64,000 bases of DNA from contig JAACJO010000034.1 of NCBI GenBank assembly GCA_013368445.1, forward strand, positions 62,001 through 126,000. Direction: 5' to 3'. The notes beneath the pieces are model-generated. The model worked only from the letters and a program-made list of their open reading frames with translations, searched no databases and was not told the origin of the DNA. This DNA comes from Leucocoprinus leucothites (lineage: Eukaryota > Basidiomycota > Agaricomycetes > Agaricales > Agaricaceae). This document shows positions 55,864 through 64,000 of the stretch, in pieces (position 1 is the first letter of the stretch; each line of letters begins with the position of its first letter). The translations under genes were made by a program, and so were the position numbers.

Positions 55864-58800
55864 ATGAAGCCAACAAAATGTGCAAAAGTTGAGATGCAAG
55901 AATGTGCATCTACTTCTGATTTGTCATTGTCAGAACTTGATTCAGAGGAGGAGGAAGTGGAACCTTGGAAAGGGGAGGAAGTGGACTCAATAGATGTTGA
56001 CACTGGTACTGGGTTGACTAGGGAGGACTCTAACACAATGGAGGTCATGGATTCTGGCACAGTGGATACTCTGAGCATGGTAATGTCACAAAAGGAAGAA
56101 AGTACACTTAGCAATGCCAAATTGGACCTTGAAAACCTAAAGAAGACCCATGTTGGATTTCAGGAGGAGATTCTTGTGCTGGAATACCTGTACAATTGAG
56201 AAGAGAATGTAAGCTGCTTTTATCATAGATATACTTTGTTTTAATTATTTGCTAATGGCTTGTTTAGATGGCATGGGTATATGACAAGATGCCCCTTCAA
56301 GTTGATGGACCAGTAGGTGGTAAACAATTCTGAATATGCTCAATGAGTCTTATATTTTATAGCATTTGTTCCTTGACTCCTCAATATACATCTACAATGT
56401 TGTGACATGCAAGGGCCAAGACTGGAGACCTGCTGCTCATGTAAGATTCAGAACATACACCTGAGACAAACTCTCCTCACTCACTTTTTTGCTTCATAGT
56501 GTTCTTTCCACTTTGATTGGATGGCTACAATTCAACAATCACTGACAAACAATTCCAGTGAATGGCAGTTTTCAAACCACCCCAGTATGACAGTTTGCAA
56601 ATCACCTACATTTCACAGTCACATGGTCACAATGAAGAATGACATTCTGAGACTGAAATATCATCTTGATTCCTGATAAAATCCAACAAGGGTGGGACTT
56701 GCCTGGAAACATCACTGCTGAAATGCTGGATGATTTACTGGGCAATGCAGTGAGGCCCTACTGGATTCAGGGTGAGTTTGTGTTCTCAAAAGCATGAACA
56801 GTTCCTCATCATTTACAGACTTTGATTATCCTGGTTATACTGGTGCTGCTAATTTCAACCATCCTACTACCATAATCAGCAACAACATAATGGAAGGTAG
56901 CATCCAAATATTCCAAGCAAGACACCTCCCAATTGTGGATGAGCAGCCACCAAATAGACTAAATGACTTATCATCTGGAGCTGCTGCTTGGAAAGCTGCA
57001 CCTGGATATTTCTTCCTGGGTGATACCATTCCAGCATTAACATTGTCTATCTCCTTCTATCACACTGGCAACACACATGCATATTTGTGGTTCAAGATTG
57101 CCCCTAATAGTTTGGCCATGTGTGCTGTAGTCAAGCATGGCAAAATGCTCTGGATTGTCTCCATATCCAAAAAACAGAACAATGGAACAACTTGCATGCC
57201 TGAAATCATGACCAATGGGCTGGTGTGATTTGAAATGGCAAAATTGATCCAGCCTACTTTGAGTTTTGTCTAGTTGAACTTTGTAGGGGCATAGAGCTGT
57301 GAGTTCTTCTATTATAATTTATAGACCCAATCCTGATTTTCATGTGAAGACTCATACAGCCATCAATGTTGTTCACCTCAATATACCTTGAACACTCCAT
57401 TGCTGCAGTTGACTATTTCTACAACTCTGCTACTCTCTGCTAGTCTATTTCTGGCTACTATCACACATTTGTTCATTGTGCAGACCTTGCCAATGTTGTT
57501 CAAAGCCAAGCCACACATGCAATATTCCATCATATTTTGATTGTCATATATATGAAGTTTATTGCCAAGGACAAATTACCAGGTATGGTTATTCCTTTAT
57601 CCTGCATTTTACAACCACTGAATTACCAACTGACCTAGGTGCTCATCTCCATGGTCACAGTTGGAAGTATGACATCATCCCCAACATCTCTACTTGTGAA
57701 GGACTTATTGACCTCATACATCTCTGCATACTCCTGGAACTTGAGGTGGAGTTTATCTGCCAGCTTATGCACCTGACCATGGGGATTTTGGCCACCACAC
57801 AAGGGACAATATCATGTCTGCAAGAGCCCATGCATGTTCTATCATTGACTGGCTTGATCTCAATGTCATAGTCACAATGTCAGCCCCTCTGTCATTAATC
57901 CCCAAGCTGTCATCATTCAAGACAGAAATTTACTACATGCAAATGTCACATATTGTTGCAATGCTCATTGAATCTTTCAGGACTCATGAAGTAGCAACAA
58001 AGAGCAAAAATAGACTACCTAGTGAACACCCTGTCAATTTCTTGACTTCAAGAAGTCTATCTGGAGTTGTCTTGAAACTATTGATGGCTGGGAATCACTG
58101 TTCAAGCAGTATCTTGAGATCCAAGCCTCAATGTGGATCAAACCAGAATTTCCATTTTCCAATCACCTTGATCAGTATGACTTTGTTTTAAAGGATCAGA
58201 ATGACTGGCAGGATCTTGAGAACCCTAGTGAGTGTTTTATAGTTCCTTTGTCTTCACCTTTTAACTTGTGGGCAATAGTCATCTGGGAGTCAGGTCTATT
58301 GCCAATTGAGGACTTCATGGATTCTCAGATTTAGATTAATATTGAAAAGGTCAAGGCTGGATATTCAAGTGATGCAGATGCTGAAGGAGATCCTGATTAT
58401 ATACTAGACCCTTAGCTTATACCAATATACCCTGAATATGACCCTGATCCCTTTATTCAACTATACTTAGTGTCATTTTTACTCTTAACCTTGTACCACC
58501 ACCATGTCCAATGTGCCACCTTGCAAGCCCAACACTGTGCATTGTACTGCACAAGGGGAAGGTCATATTCCACTGCCTCAGCTGGCTTTGAACTTCACTG
58601 GGACCTCCAGCAATGAGACAGCTCCTCTTGATATGCATGCAAACATTGAGATAGAGATGTATAGTTTTCCTATTTAATCCACATCTCATGTTATTTCTTT
58701 TTTTCCTCTTAATAGGTGAGACATTGCACTGTACAACATGACAAAATGTGGGACAGAAACTCAAGAAGCTAGAAGCTGAGTCAGCAATTATTGCTGGTAC

Positions 58801-59868
58801 AACAGGACAAGGACAGAAATGACATATAAGTCAAGTAATTCCAGCAAATATACCAGATAACCCCCTGGCACCACCTCCTCAGAAGTTATCTCATACCAGG
58901 AGAGAATCTGTGTGTATTCTCTTTTTATTTCTTTTTGGTCTCTGATATACAAAGATTGACCCACCTGCTACCCATGATGAGCAACCATTATTATCTCATG
59001 TTCCAGGGCCAATGGCCAATATTCAAATGGTATATATCAACTTCCATAGCTAATTGATACTAACATATACATTCTATCCAGCCAGTGTACAATGACCTTA
59101 ATACTGGAAAAATCAAAGATAATAGGTTTAATAGAGGTATGTTCATATTTACCTGTGTTATGTGCACTCTAATATATATTAATGACACAATACCATCCCA
59201 GTCCAGTATCCTCTTGGCCATCCATCCCTTTTATGTCTTTTCCAGACATGAATATGCAAGCTCTGAACCAGACTTCAAGTGTAGATGATAGTGAGTCTTT
59301 ACATAACCCCTTGTGATCCACTACTGATACACATCACTCTTAGCTATTGGTGTATTCTCAGAGGTTGGAACAAGCTACAGCAGCATCATTACTAGTAAAA
59401 TGGAAGAGCAAGACAATGCAGAGTCTGAAGTGGAAGATGAACTAAGTGAGTTTATCTTTATATCACTTGACATTTGTATAAACCCAAACTTTGTAGACCT
59501 CATGGAACAGAACCTCCATTCTGTCAACCAACAGTGTATGTACAGATTACTACTATTTGACTCTTTTTACTGATATATGCCTTTACAACTGATTTCAGGG
59601 AACATGGATGCTAGTGTTCCTCAACCAAATGCTCCACATTCAGTCATTGCTGAATCTAATCCCACTGCTCATGGATGGTACAAACTACCAGTTGATATCC
59701 TCAAGCATCATCATGTCTGTAATTGGCCTACCCATCCACCTGCAGAGTCCCACCTATTTCATGCAGCTGAACATCAACAAGAACTTCTTACTCAAACTCC
59801 ATTGCCCATAATTAATCAATCACCCAAGGTACCTCCAGTTACTCATCACATCAATAAACCAGACTAAG
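55864..59868 (+). pseudogene. Unrecognised large plus-strand gene remnant (left of mariner copy 2)
   Basis: An acidic N-terminal frame 55864-56199 (SLSELDSEEEEVEPWKG, DVDTGTGLTREDSN) is followed by a globular-looking frame 56794-57228 (NHPTTIISNNIMEGSIQI, ARHLPIVDEQPPNRL, FYHTGNTHAYLWFKIAPNS, MLWIVSISKKQNNGTTC). Segments near 57370-57600 (EHSIAAVDYFYNSATLC, GYYHTFVHCADLANVV) and 57814-58334 come next, then a Pro/His-rich frame to 59867 that is cut by mariner copy 2. Regular composition over 4 kb suggests one old multi-exon gene. The 57-kb part has a cupin-like feel, but I cannot assign it. Confidence 0.4.
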
Positions 59869-59870
59869 TA
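59869..59870. repeat. TA target site of mariner copy 2, left side
   Basis: TA before CAGTGGCTC at 59871. Partner TA at 61464-61465. Confidence 0.85.
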
Positions 59871-61463
59871 CAGTGGCTCAAAAAACTGTCCCAATGTTTT
59901 CACATTTTGGACATATTTGCTAATACCAGGGCAGATATATGGCCTAGCATCCTGAAAATATTCACACAGGTACCTTGACATATTGGGAGCATATATTACC
60001 ATGATCACATGACCTTGTCCATCAATGAATTATTAATGAATTATCGAAAATATCTACTCATTGGGACAGTTTTTTGACTCTCTGTTATCTACCTACTCAA
60101 TACTTTGTATGACCTCCCCTTGCCCTGATAACTGCCTCAATCCTTCTGGGCATGCTTTCTATCAGCCTTTGGCACCTTTCTGCTGGAATCTTATTTCACT
60201 CCTCTACTAGCCTCTCCCACAATTCAAATACTCCCTTGGGTGGTCTTTCATATGCCTTCAGCTGGTCCTTCAGGTAGGTCTAGAGGTGTTCAATGGGATT
60301 TATGTCAGGGGATTGTGCAGGCCATGATAGAACTTGAATGTTGTTGTCCACAAACCATTGTTGTCCTAGTTTTGAGGTGTGTTTTGGGTCATTATCCTGC
60401 TGGAATATCCTCTCCTCCTCCTCCATCTCCAACTTTTCAAAGCTTTCCACCACCCCATTGTCCAAAATCTCGCAGTATTGCACTGCATCCATATTCCCTT
60501 GAACCTCTATCAGCTTTCCTACCCCATTCCACCCCATACACCCCCACACCATCATGTTACCACCTCCTCCATGTTTGACAATAGGGAGAGTGGTCCTATC
60601 TGATAGTGGTTCTCCCCTCTCCTTCCAGGTATACACCTTTCCATCTGACCCAATCCTGTTGATCTTTGTTTCATCTGTCCACAACACCCTCGTCCAGTCC
60701 TCCACTGTCCAATTCCTATGTTCATGTGCAAAGTCAAGGCATTCCTCACAATGTCACTTTTTGAGTAGAGGTCATTTGATCTTGGTTACAGAGCACAATC
60801 CATTATCCTGAAGGGTATTTCTGACAGTTTGGGGTGTGACAGGGTCAGACAGAGTAGAGTTAATGAAATTTGTAGCCTGGACAGCATTGTCTAGCTTTCC
60901 AGAGGTTATTTGGTGAATTATTGCTTTTTTATCATGAGGAGAAAGCTTGGAAGGATGTCCTCCCTTGTTGTTTTCCTTGTCCCCATCAACTTCTTTCTTG
61001 ATCCTCCCAACAGTAGACTTGCCTAGACCAGTTTTATGTTCAATCTGGCACAAGGAATAGCCATCTTTGAGAAGAGAAGTGACTTGGGAGTATTGGGTAG
61101 AGGAGATAGCTTTCATGATGTAGTGGCAGGAAGAAAGACAGTTGTAGCCATCTCAACATGTCAACCAAGGTCACATGATCTTGTTTATTACTCCCATGCC
61201 TGCCCTGATGCTCCCCTGGCATGTTACAAGGTAGATACTGGAAGGCTGACAGGGGGTCAAAAAACTGTCCTAATGAGTAGATATTTTCGATAATTAATTA
61301 CTAATTCATTGACGTACAAGGTCATGTGATCATGGGAATATATGCTCCCAACATGTCAAGGTACCTGTGTGAATATTTTCAGGATGCTAGGCCATATATC
61401 TGCCCTGGTATTAGCAAATATGTCCAAAATGCGAAAACATTGGGACAGTTTTTTGAGCCACTG
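59871..61463 (-). mobile_element. Tc1/mariner element, copy 2 (dead)
   Basis: 1,593 bp, exactly the length of copy 1, in the opposite orientation, with the same CAGTGGCTC/GAGCCACTG ends and TA flanks. The 209-bp TIRs are present at 59871-60079 and 61255-61463. It lies in the coding part of an unrecognised plus-strand gene remnant that resumes at 61466. Differences from copy 1 are substitutions only, mostly transitions, many at CpG sites of copy 1. Confidence 0.93.
60097..61116 (-). pseudogene. Tc1/mariner transposase, inactivated by nonsense transitions
   Basis: Collinear with the intact 339-residue protein at 10244-11263. Three stops lie at positions of normal codons in copy 1: Arg115 CGA to TGA (60772-60774), Trp279 TGG to TAG (60280-60282) and Trp307 TGG to TGA (60196-60198). 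Each needs a single C-to-T or G-to-A change. The catalytic segments LWTDE, QQDNDPKHT and SPDINPIEHL are still visible. There is no frameshift. Confidence 0.93.
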
Positions 61464-61465
61464 TA

Positions 61466-62560
61466 TCTACTCATGGGTCAACAAAGAAATTGCCAGGGGT
61501 GCTAGTAATTGTCAACTTCAAAAAGCAAGCTCCATGAAACTCTAATAGAGACCCTAATGCAAAGCCAAAGCCAACTCAACATGGCTTCTATGCAAAGGAA
61601 CCTTATGTGCCTGCAATTGAGCATGCAAAGAAGCTGTTCCATTGCTATGTCAGACTGGTAAATCTCTGGCCAATTATTTCTGACCACCTTGATGAAGCAG
61701 CCAAGTGTCTGGTTGAGGCAGTTGAACATTTTGCAGCTGAAGGGTCTACAGTTTCTGGTATGTATTCCTATATATTCAGTTTGGTATTACTGATGATCAC
61801 TCTAGTTGACTGGGTGAAAGAGAATCAGAGCATGCACACTCTGGTGTGCTGACATCTCCACATATCATGCTGTATACAGTATTCCTCATCTAATTCAGTC
61901 TAATTAAAGTAGATTTTCAATGAAGAATCAACCTATTGGGATACCTTGAAAGACAAGGCTCAGCACATAGTTTGTGAGTACTATAAGGATATTATTCACC
62001 AGGACACAGACCAACAAAGTCAAAAAAAGCATTGGAAGATTGTTGAAGATAATATTACCACATTTATCAAGTCTGGTGTCTAGCATTCAGAGGATGAAGA
62101 TGTTCTTGTAAGTCACTAGTCCATAATCAGACTCACAATCCTCCTGACACAATCAGGGAAAACACAACAACCTCAATCATACAGCTATCCGTGAACTGTA
62201 TATTGCATTTATTATAACCCAAACAACAACCCATTTCCCCTTGCTAGTTCATTTGTTCATGAGTTCTGTCATGAAGTCCCTGAGAAAGCAGTTGCAATTG
62301 CTGCTTGTGCTGTAGGTTCTTGGATTTCTTGGATGTCTACATTACTGACATTCTACAGGTCCTTCATGCCCTATATGAATAGGAGAGTAGTGCCCAGTGC
62401 ACTAAGCATTTTTCTAAGAAAAACTGTGAAGCTGATTACTGTAGTATTGCAGATTTGATAAAAAGGATCTGCACATCTCCAAATCCCTATCATCATGAAA
62501 AATGGGATCAAATGAGGAGAGATTGGGCAGCAGAGGGCATATAAGTTTCCACTTTTTAAT
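61466..62560 (+). pseudogene. Continuation of the unrecognised plus-strand gene right of mariner copy 2
   Basis: After the mariner the plus-strand frame gives GFYAKEPYVPAIEHAKKLF and HCYVRLVNLWPIISDHLDEA, then AAKCLVEAVEHFAAEGSTVSG, followed by a GTATGT donor near 61758. Further helical pieces follow near 61920-62100 (DTLKDKAQHIVCEYYKDI) and 62380-62540. Stops are present. Family unknown. Confidence 0.35.
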
Positions 62561-63140
62561 ATTTCTTGAATCTGCATTTATTATCTATTTTAGGAAATAT
62601 CTTGACTCTGATAGGCCAATCCATGCTATAAAGAGTGTGATTTGTCCTGGGTTTGATTTAGACTAGATTAGATAATAAATATGACTAATTTCACATTTTG
62701 ATTGATATCTTAGCTACTATACATAAATACTAATATTTTTGAATAATATATATCCAATTTGTCAATGCATCTCAGTACTCTATAAATAGCACAATTGACA
62801 ACCCTAGACTAGATCTGATGGTCTGTGACACTATTACATACTGTACAATTTCTATATCTAGACATTTGAGTGGGTTCTAGAAATTTATTAGCCTACAATC
62901 AGCAACCCAGTTTGGACAGTAAGGGTCCTTTCAATCCATACAAGCACTCTTGGCAACCTAATCCCTGAACAACCCTTGGTATTCTAAAAATATATTGTAT
63001 TACAGAATAAGAGTTATGGGTTTCCTACATAGCAACTGAATTAGGCTATATAGCAAATCTATTCTTCATATATATCAAGTGAATTGCTACTAAATAGTGA
63101 ATGAATTGCTCTTTGTAGCTCTACTTGTCTTTACAGGCAA
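62561..63140. other. AT-rich interval, nothing recognised
   Basis: No open frame or repeat partner supported; the composition is strongly AT-rich between the gene remnant and the Helitron fragment. Confidence 0.4.
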
Positions 63141-63283
63141 TCTATATTTTATGCTGGCTCAATGACTAAGCAGGTAGATTAGTCAGGATTATCTAACAGC
63201 TTAGCTAATTATTGGTCAGCAATGGGCAGTAACTCTTGCTGCTGGGCCACTTCTGGTGTGTGAAAGTAAGTAATGGGGCCTTC
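63141..63283 (+). mobile_element. Helitron 5'-end fragment, plus orientation
   Basis: Begins TCTATATTTTA after an A and is nearly identical for about 140 bp to the 5' end of Helitron unit 1 (31838 downwards, minus strand). Shared words are TAGATTAGTCAGGATTATCT and TTATTGGTCAGCAATGGGCA. The similarity stops abruptly near 63283, so it is either truncated or a different Helitron sharing only the 5' end. Confidence 0.65.
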
Positions 63284-63689
63284 CTGTAGAGATTGGATGT
63301 CACATGACATCATATCACCACCATCACACATCCTCTCTCTACTACTGATTAAGTCTCCTCCCTCTTCGACAACTCCTCATCTACTAACCGATATCCCACT
63401 ACCCTGGCAACAAACTGATCGTCAAACATAGCCGGCAACTATATCAAGACAACCCTGCAGATTTAACACTCAGTAGCTACCACTTACAGCCACTATCCCC
63501 CTCAACCTTCCCCTTTCCTCTTTCAATTCCACATGCCCCTTTCCTCTCTCCATTCTACACTTTCCTTTTATTACTCACTACGCATATTTCGCATTCAGCA
63601 TCTCCACTTCAATGCAACCGAGTTAGGATCTGTCATCCAACTGACAGAAGTCCGAATATTTAATGTTTGCTTTATATTCCCTTTTCCAC

Positions 63690-64000
63690 TCCTCCTCTCG
63701 TTCTCCTTCTAAAAATCTAATAAAATCGTCACTCATGCTCCGGCTCAACCGCTATCGTTTCGTCTCATCGCCTAATGTAATAGTGTAGGTCTAAACGGCC
63801 ACATGGACCCTTCTCTCCACCTACTTCTCCACCACTAATATTCCTTAGAATTCGCTTTCCCTTACAAAATCTCGACAAATCGTCTCGTAAACTGCTCCTT
63901 CCTGCTCCCTATAGTCAGCTACAGCATTGTATATACTCGTAGAACCGTAGCTTTAAATACTACGATGTATTTCCCTTTTCTTGAGGGAAAATCTACCCCA
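63690..64000 (+). repeat. Dispersed repeat R1, CpG-rich copy
   Basis: Homologous to 43950-44265 but retains many CpG sites (for example CAACCGCTATCGTTTCG, ACTCGTAGAACCGTAG). It runs to the window end. It is non-coding and may be an LTR or leader segment of an element that continues to the right. Confidence 0.6.

Noticed and set aside
56794..57228. Possible JmjC or other cupin-type oxygenase
   Set aside because: Some aromatic/His patterning, but no HxD...H arrangement could be fixed, so no name is given.

Overview
The window looks like a repeat-dominated region of a basidiomycete (Agaricomycete-type) fungal genome. The evidence is Plavaka-type and KDZ-type transposase remnants, a fungal TET/JBP-like dioxygenase remnant, chromodomain Ty3/gypsy retrotransposons, Helitrons with spliced genes, and short 40-75 bp GT-AG introns in almost every coding segment. 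The species cannot be named from this sequence. I saw no rRNA gene, intact tRNA gene or CRISPR array.

Layout. 1-5.5 kb: pieces of a TGTTAT...ATAACA LTR family (LTR-1), a KDZ-type cysteine-cluster remnant cut by it, a minus-strand 3' retrotransposon ORF, and a 949-bp LTR of a second gypsy family (LTR-2). 5.8-11.6 kb: a broken, spliced minus-strand gene of unknown function, split by a complete 1,593-bp Tc1/mariner element with an intact transposase. 11.8-13.2 kb: second copy of the LTR-2 unit. 13.2-20.7 kb: decayed gene pieces and a solo LTR (LTR-3). 21.4-24.7 kb: 3' half of a chromovirus (integrase tail, chromodomain, extra 3' ORF, polypurine tract, LTR-1) with a younger LTR-3 solo LTR nested in it. 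26.4-30.6 kb: the only clear host island, CpG-containing, with an intact-looking 12-exon P-loop GTPase-like gene, a hypothetical gene and a fragment of a GTPase paralogue. 30.65-46.9 kb: four Helitron units joined head to tail on the minus strand, two with Rep/helicase genes, plus a minisatellite built on a TTTAAGCGCCCGTG core. 47.1-50.1 kb: Plavaka transposase remnant. 50.7-55.1 kb: palindromes and a decayed TET/JBP-like gene. 55.2-62.6 kb: solo LTR-3 and plus-strand gene pieces, split by a second, dead mariner copy. 63.1-64 kb: a Helitron 5' end fragment and a CpG-rich repeat.

Common theme. Copies of the same repeat differ largely by C-to-T and G-to-A changes, often at CpG. Examples are the two mariner copies, the LTR-3 copies, the 43.95/63.69 kb repeat pair, the Helitron B Walker A motif and the H-to-Y change in the dioxygenase. 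Young insertions and the host island keep CpG; older insertions have lost it. This fits cytosine methylation with deamination, or a RIP-like process. That the window also contains a relative of DNA 5-methylcytosine oxidases and a KDZ remnant, a pairing reported in basidiomycetes, is worth following up.
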